Part shown: piece after piece, positions 16,389 to 23,646 of the stretch
Position numbering within the stretch: position 1 is the first letter of the stretch
How the letters are laid out: each line of letters starts with the position of its first letter
Notes under the pieces: model-generated
What the model saw: only the letters and a program-made list of their open reading frames with translations
What the model was told of the DNA's origin: nothing
Database searches by the model: none
Assembly (NCBI GenBank): GCA_003648635.1
Contig: QMPQ01000013.1
Coordinates: 1-32,688, forward strand
Reading direction: 5' to 3'
DNA length: 32,688 bases
From: Bacteroidota bacterium
Lineage (GTDB): Bacteria > Bacteroidota > Bacteroidia > Bacteroidales > GCA-2748055
Translations under genes and position numbers: made by a program

Positions 16389-16937
16389 TTAAGGTTCGAC
16401 AACTTCCACTGCATTCTCTTCAATCATGGCAATTCCTTTGGGACCGGAATACTCGGTAGACCGGATGGTGTAGAGACCCGGTTTAAGGAATTTCCATAAG
16501 ATATCGTTGCGGTGGCCCGGGACCACCTGCATCTGGAATAACATGGTGTTATCCTCACGGAAGAGTCCGAACCCGTAAGTCAGGTCTTTGGATGTCACAT
16601 CAAATTCGACAATCTGACCCACTTCGATTACCATCTTTTCTTCGGGAAGAATGAATTCATGGTTAGCCACATCAATGGCAAAGGATTGATCAGGAGTGAT
16701 CTCATGACGTTTCAGGTCCATTTCGGACCAGGGGATCGTGTTGTAGGTAATGATGTGCAGGGAGACTCCCAGCACAGTGAGGAACCCGACAAATGTGTAA
16801 AAAAGAGCGGGATTCACTTTACTTTTTCCAGGTCTGGTGATGCGAAGTGCAAACCAGGCCATCACCAGCATAATGACTACTGTGTAACAGGTGTAAGCAA
16901 TTGTTTGTCCTTTCAGGACCAGGGCAGAATCTACCAT
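16389..16937 (-). CDS. Cytochrome-oxidase-subunit-II-like cupredoxin lacking the CuA site
   Basis: A 182-residue partner of the subunit I gene. Two membrane helices (about 12-33 and 44-65) precede a periplasmic cupredoxin domain (about 85-180) with the COX2 features VPGHRNDI and PGLYTIRSTEYSG. In CuA-containing subunits the last stretch is C-x-E-x-C-G with a later His and Met. Here both Cys are Ser (Ser160, Ser164), the upstream His is Tyr121 (LTYGF), and the later His is missing, while Met171 remains. The site therefore cannot bind CuA, so electrons must reach subunit I by another route. The gene lies between the Rrf2-type regulator (70 bases upstream) and subunit I. Confidence 0.87.
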   Translation of the reverse strand: MVDSALVLKGQTIAYTCYTVVIMLVMAWFALRITRPGKSKVNPALFYTFVGFLTVLGVSLHIITYNTIPWSEMDLKRHEITPDQSFAIDVANHEFILPEEKMVIEVGQIVEFDVTSKDLTYGFGLFREDNTMLFQMQVVPGHRNDILWKFLKPGLYTIRSTEYSGPKGIAMIEENAVEVVEP

Positions 16938-16973
16938 AGGACTTAGGATTTTTGTTAGAGTTAGTAATTAAAG

Positions 16974-17011
16974 GCTATACGAAGATAGCATATTATCAGA
17001 AAAAAAATCAA
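16974..17011 (-). promoter_or_regulatory. Candidate promoter with overlapping palindrome for the NOR-like operon
   Basis: On the minus strand a TTG (17009-17011) lies 21 bases before TATCTTCG (16987-16980), a one-mismatch TAnnTTTG element. The inverted repeat GCTAT-n6-ATAGC (16974-16989) covers the -7 element and likely start point. Transcription would begin about 35-40 bases before the subunit II ATG. An Rrf2-type repressor encoded just upstream would be the obvious ligand; the binding is inference. Confidence 0.4.
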
Positions 17012-17418
17012 TGAGATTTGTCAGCTTTTAATAGCTGGTCTAATGTTGTGTTATTTAGAATTTTAAGAATGCTATTCCGGGTTTCATCCCAAACTTCATG
17101 CATGGCACAAGTATGGTCGAAAGGGCATTGTTTAAATCCCATAATGCATGTGTCCAATACATTTAAACCTTCTACTGAATCAATAATCTCGGCCAGGACA
17201 ATTTGGTCGGCAGGCTTGTTCAACCGAAAGCCACCATTGCGCCCCTGGGTGCTAAATATGAATCCGCTTTTTGAAAGGCTGGTAAGCAACTGTCGTAAAT
17301 AAGGCCAGGGTATCTCCAGTATTTCATTTAGCTTTTTGGCAGAGTAAAGCTCTCCTTCAATCTTAGCCATAAAGCTGAGGACCGAAATAGCGTAAGATGT
17401 GGTTTTACTGAAATTCAT
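17008..17418 (-). CDS. Rrf2-family regulator with three Cys (NsrR/IscR type)
   Basis: A 136-residue winged-helix regulator. The N-terminal HTH (about 1-65) includes PYLRQLLTSLSKSGFI and the wing RNGGFRLNKP. Three Cys follow at 91, 98 and 104 (Cys-x6-Cys-x5-Cys), the position at which NsrR and IscR hold a [2Fe-2S] or [4Fe-4S] cluster. NsrR senses nitric oxide through that cluster and derepresses NO-detoxifying genes. The next genes in the same direction are the heme-copper enzyme subunits, so an NO-responsive local regulator is a good inference. An IscR-like or other redox-sensing role is possible; no Fe-S assembly genes are present. Confidence 0.88.
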   Translation of the reverse strand: MNFSKTTSYAISVLSFMAKIEGELYSAKKLNEILEIPWPYLRQLLTSLSKSGFIFSTQGRNGGFRLNKPADQIVLAEIIDSVEGLNVLDTCIMGFKQCPFDHTCAMHEVWDETRNSILKILNNTTLDQLLKADKSH

Positions 17419-17479
17419 CTATTGTGATTAGGGTGTGAAATTAATAATTCCTGCAATATCCCTTGTGAGCTTACATGTT

Positions 17480-17487
17480 TATCTTTG
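17480..17487 (+). promoter_or_regulatory. Promoter -7 element for the glycosyltransferase gene
   Basis: TATCTTTG matches the Bacteroidota -7 consensus TAnnTTTG and lies 20 bases before the ATG. The nearest upstream TTG (17463-17465) is only 14 bases away, short for a -33 element. Confidence 0.4.
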
Positions 17488-17506
17488 TCAGAACTAAAAA
17501 TGATTT

Positions 17507-18520
17507 ATGCCAGGTCCCATACCAGAAGTATCTGTTGTACTTCCTTTCTATAATGCAGAGATGACGCTTTCCGGGGCGCTGCAAAGCATTTCAGATCAGG
17601 AATTCTCCGATTGGGAGTGTGTAATGGTGGATAACAACTCGAGCGATGGAAGTAGGGAAGTTGCAGTCAGATGGGAGCGTTACGATCCAAGATTCCGACT
17701 TATTGAGGAGAAGAGACAGGGGGTGATGTTTGCCTCCAACCGGGGGTGTGAAGCAGCCCAGGGAAGATATATTGCCAGGATGGATGCCGACGATGTAGCC
17801 CGACCAGGCCGACTCAAGGTGCAATGTGAATTCCTGGATAGTCATCCGGATTTCGGTGCAGTGGCCGGATTGGTGACTCATGTGGGAGATCCTGAGACCA
17901 CCGGAGGGTTCAAGCGATTTGTGGAATGGAGTAACTCGGTAATTACTTACGAGGATATATATAATAGACGCTTTATCGAAGCACCAATTGTGAATCCGAC
18001 GGCCATGTGGAGAAGGGAAACCATGGAGCTCTTCGGGCTTTACCAGGCGGGCGATTTCCCGGAGGATTACGAGATGTGGTTAAGGTGGCTCGACCGGGGA
18101 GTACAGATCGCAAAAGTACCGGAGGTGGTGCTGGACTGGCATGATTCGGCAGGAAGGCTGACCCGCACACATCCTATATACAGCGAAAGGGCTTTTTACG
18201 AGATTAAGAGTCAGTACCTGGCTAAATGGCTTTCGGAACACAACCCCTATCATCCCGCAGTTTGGGTATGGGGGGCCAGCAGAATTTCCCGCAGGAGGGC
18301 AAGGATTCTGGAGCAACATGGTGTAGAAATGGAAAGCTACATTGATACCAAGAAAAGTCGACAGCTGGAGAAAGAAGTAATCTACTACGAAGATTTGCCT
18401 GCATCTGGAAAGGGCTTTATCCTAACCTATATCAGGCAGATGGACAACAGGGAGAAGATCCGGACCTTCCTTAAGGAGCGGGGGTATGTGGAAGGGAATG
18501 ATTATTTGCTGGTTTCCTGA
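17507..18520 (+). CDS. Family 2 glycosyltransferase
   Basis: A 337-residue inverting GT-A glycosyltransferase. The N-terminal domain (about 5-230) begins PEVSVVLPFYNAEMTL, has the nucleotide-sugar region DNNSSDGS, and carries the metal-binding motif MDADD at about 90-94; the acceptor-site segment DFPEDYEMWLRW follows. The last ~90 residues form a separate small alpha/beta domain starting VWVWGASRISRRRARIL and continuing to YIDTKKS, which looks like a Rossmann-type fold often appended to GT2 enzymes in this phylum. There is no membrane helix. The sugar donor and acceptor are unknown, and no polysaccharide cluster surrounds the gene. Confidence 0.92.
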   Translation: MPGPIPEVSVVLPFYNAEMTLSGALQSISDQEFSDWECVMVDNNSSDGSREVAVRWERYDPRFRLIEEKRQGVMFASNRGCEAAQGRYIARMDADDVARPGRLKVQCEFLDSHPDFGAVAGLVTHVGDPETTGGFKRFVEWSNSVITYEDIYNRRFIEAPIVNPTAMWRRETMELFGLYQAGDFPEDYEMWLRWLDRGVQIAKVPEVVLDWHDSAGRLTRTHPIYSERAFYEIKSQYLAKWLSEHNPYHPAVWVWGASRISRRRARILEQHGVEMESYIDTKKSRQLEKEVIYYEDLPASGKGFILTYIRQMDNREKIRTFLKERGYVEGNDYLLVS

Positions 18521-18552
18521 GATAATAATATAAAAGATTGTCTAATCTCTAT

Positions 18553-18560
18553 TATATTTG
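18553..18560 (+). promoter_or_regulatory. Promoter -7 element for the DUF5916 gene
   Basis: TATATTTG matches TAnnTTTG exactly and lies 16 bases before the ATG at 18577. A TTG at 18538-18540 is closer than the usual -33 distance, so only the -7 element is supported. Confidence 0.4.
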
Positions 18561-18576
18561 AGCTACACCTCGACAT

Positions 18577-21183
18577 ATGAGACAAACCGGGATATTTCTA
18601 CTCTTTATTGTTCTTTCTTTTACCCTGAATCCCATTTCAATCCAAGGCCAGAATCTGGATTCCCTATTAAATAACAAACGGGTATATACCTCAGTAAATA
18701 TTGGCGATCTGCCCCAGCCCAAAATAGACGGACTTTTGGGTGATGAGATCTGGAGCCTGGGGGAGTGGCAGGGTGATTTTACCCAACAGCAACCCGTGGG
18801 GAATGCTGATCCTACAGAGGAAACCTATATCAAAGTATTGTATGACCATTCTAACCTTTTTGTGGCCATAATCTGCCAGGATGATGAGCCGGACCTGATT
18901 CGGGATATTTTTGATCGCCGGGATGCGCTCAGCGGTGATATGGCGGGGATCGCCTTAGACAGTTATGAGGATAAATTAACAGCCTTTGAATTTAATCTGA
19001 GTGCAGCCGGACAGAAAATGGATTTGAAACACCTGGGCGATTACCAGTGGGATTTTAACTGGAACGGGGTGTGGGATGGGGCCACCTCGAAGAATGATAC
19101 CAGCTGGGTGGCAGAAATGCGTATTCCCTTCAGCCAGATTCGTTATACCAACAGGGAAGAGCATGTATGGGGGATGCATGTATGGCGATGGATCGACCGA
19201 AGGCAAGAAGAGGACCAATGGCAATACATTCCCTTAGATGCACCGGCAATGGTTTATCTTTTCGGGGAATTGAAGGGTGTTAAAAATATCCGTGAATCCA
19301 GGCAGGTAGAGTTTCTGCCCTATGTATTAAGCTCCATTGCGAAACCTGCTGATGGTGATGGATACGACCCTTTAAGATTTAACGCGGGACTTGATGCTAA
19401 AGTGGGGATCAGCAGTGATTATACCCTCGACCTTACCATTAATCCGGATTTTGGTCAGGTAGAAGCAGATCCTTCGGTACTGAATCTCACCTCTTTTGAG
19501 ACCTTCTATGAAGAAAAAAGACCTTTTTTCCTGGAGGGCAATGAAATTTTTGATTTTGAGCTGGATGGAGATATTCCCTATTACTCCAGGAGGATTGGCA
19601 GCGCACCCATTTTTCCGAGCACTCTGGATGCATATGAGATTTCGGAGATACCCCAACGAACCACCATTCTGGGTGCTGCCAAACTAACCGGTAAAAGCAG
19701 CAAAGGACTATCTGTTGGACTGCTTAACGGATTGACGGCAGAGGAGTATGGGGTGGTAATGGATGAGACAGGTCAAGAGCAGGAGATTCAGGTGGCTCCC
19801 TTGAGCAACTACCTGTCCACACGTGTGAAGAAAGAATTTAATGAAGGAAATACCATTGCCGGAGGGATGTTCAGCCTGGTGAACAGAATTTCTCCCGACT
19901 CAGCAGTTTATGCACTTCATCCGACGGCTGCGCTTACAGGTGGAATGGACCTGTTGCATTACTGGGACAATAAGAATTATTTTGCAGAAGCAAAAATTGT
20001 GGCCAGCCAGTTACAGGGAAGCCAGGATGCCATTCTTAAAAAGCAGCTGGGACCCATCCACCGCTTTCAGCGCTCCGATGCATCATACCTGGAAATAGAC
20101 AGTGCAAGGGAGCAGCTGGGTGGACATGGAGGATTGATACAGGTGGGGAAGAAGGGAGGAAAGATCAACTTTAATCTCCTGGGGCAGTATCGTTCACCCG
20201 GACTGAACCTGAATGATATAGGTTATATCCGCCAGGCTGATTTTGTGGGCGAGCGTGGAGAGGTCTCATACAGGATGCTTGAGCCAGGAGATTGGGTGAG
20301 GGAATATACCCTATCGGTTCAGCAGGAGGCCCGCTGGAGCTTTGGAGGAGAAAATATTTACAACTTACTGGGCGCCAGTTTTATGCTAAGAACTAATAAG
20401 CTTTGGCGCTATTCAGTTGCATATAATTACGATTTCTCTCATCTCGATATCCGCGAATTAAGAGGAGGACCAGCTCTCAGGATGGACGGAGAGCATCAGA
20501 CCAGCGCGTTTATCTCTTCGAATGGTTCAAAGGATTTCTCTGCCAGGATGGGTGCTCATGTCAACTGGTATAATGTGGACAATTCACACCAGGAGGTGGC
20601 TTATACCGAGATCACCTGGTTACCCATCAGGAAAATCAGGCTGAGTGCAATAGCTTCCATGAACTGGCGAAAGTACCACCAGCAGTATGTGCAGACCCTC
20701 ACTGAAGATGAGGAAACCATTTACCTGGTGGGACAGATTGATCAAAAAACACCCTCTCTTACTTTTAGGGCTGAGCTATTTCTTAATCCGGAATTGTCTC
20801 TGCAGTATTACGGTAGTCCCTATTTCTCGGTAGGAGATTTTGATGAATTTAAACGGGTTGACCAGAGTACGGAACGTGATATGGACAAGCGGCTTGAAGC
20901 CCTGGATGTCACTTATGATGAAGGGAGCAGCAGCTATAATTTTGACTACGATGGAACTTCCTGGAATTTTGCAAATCCCGATTTCAGCTTTTCGCAGTTT
21001 CGCTCCAACCTGGTATTCAGGTGGGAATACCATCCGGGATCCACACTTTACCTGGTGTGGGCTCATGATCGTTCCGATTGGCAGGGAGCCTACAATCCAA
21101 TATCGCATATTGTGGGGGATCTTTTTCAAACAGGGGGAAACAATGTTTTTATGTTTAAACTGAATTTCTGGTTCTCCTTATAA
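18577..21183 (+). CDS. DUF5916 outer-membrane protein with CBM9-like N-terminus
   Basis: An 868-residue exported protein. After a signal peptide (about 1-24, ending IQGQ) comes a carbohydrate-binding family 9-like beta-sandwich at about 45-225 (PKIDGLLGDEIWS, then YIKVLYDHSNLFVAI). The remaining ~600 residues are rich in alternating aromatic/polar strands and fit an outer-membrane beta-barrel of the DUF5916 family, including FYEEKRPFFLEG, a stretch I associate with that family. The C-terminus ends FKLNFWFSL, near the aromatic barrel-closing pattern. The function of the family is not established; binding or passage of a glycan or peptide at the outer membrane is plausible. The gene is flanked by genes in the same direction but with gaps of 56 and 71 bases. 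Confidence 0.87.
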   Translation: MRQTGIFLLFIVLSFTLNPISIQGQNLDSLLNNKRVYTSVNIGDLPQPKIDGLLGDEIWSLGEWQGDFTQQQPVGNADPTEETYIKVLYDHSNLFVAIICQDDEPDLIRDIFDRRDALSGDMAGIALDSYEDKLTAFEFNLSAAGQKMDLKHLGDYQWDFNWNGVWDGATSKNDTSWVAEMRIPFSQIRYTNREEHVWGMHVWRWIDRRQEEDQWQYIPLDAPAMVYLFGELKGVKNIRESRQVEFLPYVLSSIAKPADGDGYDPLRFNAGLDAKVGISSDYTLDLTINPDFGQVEADPSVLNLTSFETFYEEKRPFFLEGNEIFDFELDGDIPYYSRRIGSAPIFPSTLDAYEISEIPQRTTILGAAKLTGKSSKGLSVGLLNGLTAEEYGVVMDETGQEQEIQVAPLSNYLSTRVKKEFNEGNTIAGGMFSLVNRISPDSAVYALHPTAALTGGMDLLHYWDNKNYFAEAKIVASQLQGSQDAILKKQLGPIHRFQRSDASYLEIDSAREQLGGHGGLIQVGKKGGKINFNLLGQYRSPGLNLNDIGYIRQADFVGERGEVSYRMLEPGDWVREYTLSVQQEARWSFGGENIYNLLGASFMLRTNKLWRYSVAYNYDFSHLDIRELRGGPALRMDGEHQTSAFISSNGSKDFSARMGAHVNWYNVDNSHQEVAYTEITWLPIRKIRLSAIASMNWRKYHQQYVQTLTEDEETIYLVGQIDQKTPSLTFRAELFLNPELSLQYYGSPYFSVGDFDEFKRVDQSTERDMDKRLEALDVTYDEGSSSYNFDYDGTSWNFANPDFSFSQFRSNLVFRWEYHPGSTLYLVWAHDRSDWQGAYNPISHIVGDLFQTGGNNVFMFKLNFWFSL

Positions 21184-21254
21184 AGATTACCAAAGGAAAT
21201 ATTTATTACATTTAAGTTCTTCGAACATATTTTCAACTTAATAAAGCGATTACT

Positions 21255-22181
21255 ATGCAACGCAGATCTTTTCTTAAAAGTAGTGCGGTAGCCACCGGAG
21301 CATTAGTCACTGGTGGAATGGCACATGCCTCAGCAGCTTCAGCAACAGTTTCTGCTGTCGGCAAACATCAGTTTAAATTAAAGTATGCCCCTCATTTTGG
21401 CATGTTTAAGCACTCTGCCGGGGACGACCTGCTGGATCAGCTCCAGTTTATGGCAGATGTGGGATTTACCGCCATGGAAGATAATGGCATGAAGGGAAGA
21501 GAGATCTCCATGCAGGAGAAAATAGCCAGCAAAATGGCCAACCTGGGTATGGAAATGGGTGTGTTTGTGGCTCACACCATATATTGGAGTGAACCCAGTC
21601 TGACCAGTGGTAAACAGGATAAACTGGACCAGTTTCTGAAAGAGATCGAGGAATCGGTTGAGGTGGCCAAGCGGGTCAATGCCCGCTGGATGACCGTTGT
21701 TCCCGGATTTGTTGATTTAAGAAAGGATATGGATTATCAGACAGCCAATGTGGTCAATGCCCTCAGGCTTGCCAGCGAGATTCTGGAGCCGCATAAAATG
21801 ACCATGGTGCTGGAGCCCCTGAATTTCAGGGACCACCCCGGCCTTTTCTTAAATAAGATCTCACAGGGATACCAGGTTTGCAGAGCCGTTAATAGTCCAT
21901 CTTGTAAGATCCTGGATGACCTGTATCACCAGCAAATTCATGAAGGGAACCTGATTCCCAACATCGACCTGGCATGGGATGAAATTGGATACTTCCAGAT
22001 GGGCGATAATCCTGGAAGGAAAGAACCCACTACCGGTGAGATTAACTATCTGAATGTGTTTAAGCATATCCATGAAAAAGGATTTACCGGCATTATGGGA
22101 ATGGAACACGGCAACTCAATGCCAGGCAAAGAGGGAGAGCTGGCTGTTATTGATGCTTATGCTAAGGTGGATAATTTTTAA
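21255..22181 (+). CDS. Tat-exported hydroxypyruvate-isomerase-like TIM barrel
   Basis: A 308-residue sugar-isomerase-like protein of the Hyi/AP-endonuclease-2 family. The N-terminus has a Tat signal (RRSFLK plus an Ala/Gly-rich helix), so it is exported. Four metal ligands of the Hyi family can be placed: Glu187 (LEPLN), Asp221 (ILDDLYH), Gln in YFQMGDNPGR and Glu284 (GMEHGN). The segment DNPGRKEPTTGEINY is nearly diagnostic of the family. Cytoplasmic Hyi isomerises hydroxypyruvate and tartronate semialdehyde; an exported copy more likely acts on another small sugar or keto compound. The gene converges with a Tat-exported Gfo/Idh/MocA oxidoreductase across a shared terminator, and the two may serve the same periplasmic sugar pathway, though they are not cotranscribed. 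Confidence 0.88.
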   Translation: MQRRSFLKSSAVATGALVTGGMAHASAASATVSAVGKHQFKLKYAPHFGMFKHSAGDDLLDQLQFMADVGFTAMEDNGMKGREISMQEKIASKMANLGMEMGVFVAHTIYWSEPSLTSGKQDKLDQFLKEIEESVEVAKRVNARWMTVVPGFVDLRKDMDYQTANVVNALRLASEILEPHKMTMVLEPLNFRDHPGLFLNKISQGYQVCRAVNSPSCKILDDLYHQQIHEGNLIPNIDLAWDEIGYFQMGDNPGRKEPTTGEINYLNVFKHIHEKGFTGIMGMEHGNSMPGKEGELAVIDAYAKVDNF

Positions 22182-22200
22182 AGCCGATCTCCGAAATAAA

Positions 22201-22235
22201 AAATCCGGGCTGCCATCTTTAGGCAACCCGGATTT
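22201..22235. terminator. Bidirectional Rho-independent terminator
   Basis: AAATCCGGG (22201-22209) pairs with CCCGGATTT (22227-22235), and after one mismatch TGCC pairs with GGCA around an ATCTTTA loop. A T-rich run follows on plus (CTTTTATTAG), and a run of T follows on minus (TTTTTTATTTC). It sits in the 72-base gap between two converging stops. Confidence 0.92.
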
Positions 22236-22253
22236 CTTTTATTAGATAAATTA

Positions 22254-23606
22254 TTACATTTCCGCTGCTGATCCGGCAATGGGACTGACTTTATCCATGT
22301 CAACCGGACCCATGGCAAGTTCTCCTTTTGGCCCAAGTTTCCATTCCGCACCCATCATCTCTTCCCAGGTCACTTTTGTACCTGTGTATGCAGCGTGCCG
22401 TCCCATAATGGCAGTCAGGTTTGACTTGGCTGTTTCTTCGGCTTCCACAATCTGATTTCCTGTCCGAATGGCGTTTACCAGATCAATGTGCTCCTGTACA
22501 TAAGGATCATTTTCAAGGCGTTCGCCATTTTCATCTTCCGGAGATGCGTACTCATAAAGCGAATTGCCTTCGTGATCCCAGATGTTATATTGCCTGTCTC
22601 CTGTGATCATATATCCTTTAGTACCGGTGATGTGTTCGCTCACACTGTTTGCACAATCATTTATTTGACGGCACATACTACCCATATGAACCTGCTTATC
22701 ATATACAAAATCAATGCTGAAATTGTCATAACAATCACCTGTGAGCCTTCTTAGCCTGGAACCCATACCTACTGCTTCAACGGGTGTCTTACCCATAAAC
22801 CAGTTACTTACATCGATGTTATGAATGTGCTGTTCTACAATATGATCTCCTGAGAGCCAGGTCCAGTTTACCCAGTCACGGAGCATATATTCCATTTCAT
22901 TCATCCCTGAAGGCTTCACGTGCCAGAGTTTCCCCATGTTCCAGTAAACATTGGTGGAGACTATATCTCCCATCATGCCAGAATTTAGCCTGGCCAGCAT
23001 ATTCTGGTAGGACCACTGGTGGCGCCGCTGTGTGCCGGTAACTACACACAAACCGGCAGCTTCAGCCTGCTTGGATGCAGCCATAATGGACCGTGCACCT
23101 GCCGGATCCACAGCCACAGGTTTCTCCATAAATACATGCTTCCTTGCTTCCACACAAGCCTGGAAATGCTCAGGCCGGAAGTAAGGAGGAGTGGCCAGGA
23201 TGACGATATCCACATCTGATTCGATGACCCTTTTAAACGCATCAAATCCAGTGAAACACATTGAATCGTCCAATTCAACATTTCTCTTTTCCTTTAGATC
23301 GCTACGAAATTTATCAAGCCTGTCCTGAAATACATCGCCAGCAGCTACAATATTGAGATTAGGACCTGCATCCAGGTGATTGATAGCCGCACCAGTTCCA
23401 CGTCCACCACATCCAATCACACCTGCCTTCAGTGGTTCTCCGTCAGGAGCGGTAGCAAGGAATGATGGTTCCACAAGCTCAGAGCTAGCGGCCTCCTCAG
23501 GTGAACAAGATCTGATTAGCTGACTTGCGCCAATAGCCCCGATGGCGCCAATGGCTGCGGTGTTCTCTAAAAATCTTCTTCTACTTGTTTTTTTAGTTGG
23601 TTTCAT
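22254..23606 (-). CDS. Tat-exported Gfo/Idh/MocA-family oxidoreductase
   Basis: A 450-residue NAD(P)-dependent sugar oxidoreductase. The N-terminus is a Tat signal (SRRRFLENTAA) with the odd repeat IGAIGAIGAS; Cys34 after it could be lipidated, but Arg at -2 is unusual for a lipobox. The Rossmann domain starts at about 60 with AGVIGCGGRGTGAA, and the family's catalytic EKP motif is at Glu161-Lys162-Pro163 (VFMEKPVAVDP). The C-terminal alpha/beta domain covers about 190-430. Members act on free or linked sugars and inositols; exported forms, which must carry their cofactor through the Tat pathway, are common in this phylum. It is the last gene of a minus-strand run, 40 bases after the heme/SUMF1 fusion gene, and ends at the strong terminator. 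Confidence 0.93.
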   Translation of the reverse strand: MKPTKKTSRRRFLENTAAIGAIGAIGASQLIRSCSPEEAASSELVEPSFLATAPDGEPLKAGVIGCGGRGTGAAINHLDAGPNLNIVAAGDVFQDRLDKFRSDLKEKRNVELDDSMCFTGFDAFKRVIESDVDIVILATPPYFRPEHFQACVEARKHVFMEKPVAVDPAGARSIMAASKQAEAAGLCVVTGTQRRHQWSYQNMLARLNSGMMGDIVSTNVYWNMGKLWHVKPSGMNEMEYMLRDWVNWTWLSGDHIVEQHIHNIDVSNWFMGKTPVEAVGMGSRLRRLTGDCYDNFSIDFVYDKQVHMGSMCRQINDCANSVSEHITGTKGYMITGDRQYNIWDHEGNSLYEYASPEDENGERLENDPYVQEHIDLVNAIRTGNQIVEAEETAKSNLTAIMGRHAAYTGTKVTWEEMMGAEWKLGPKGELAMGPVDMDKVSPIAGSAAEM

Positions 23607-23646
23607 ATTGTTTGGTCTTTTGGAAATAAGTTAGATAAGTTACGAA

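Noticed and set aside
21216-21226. GTTCTTCGAAC palindrome upstream of the Hyi-like gene
   Set aside because: Four-base arms are expected by chance at this length, and no T run follows.
23607-23646. Tandem TAACTTATC/TAACTTATT repeat ahead of the Gfo/Idh gene
   Set aside because: Only two short AT-rich units, with no promoter match or symmetry; likely chance.
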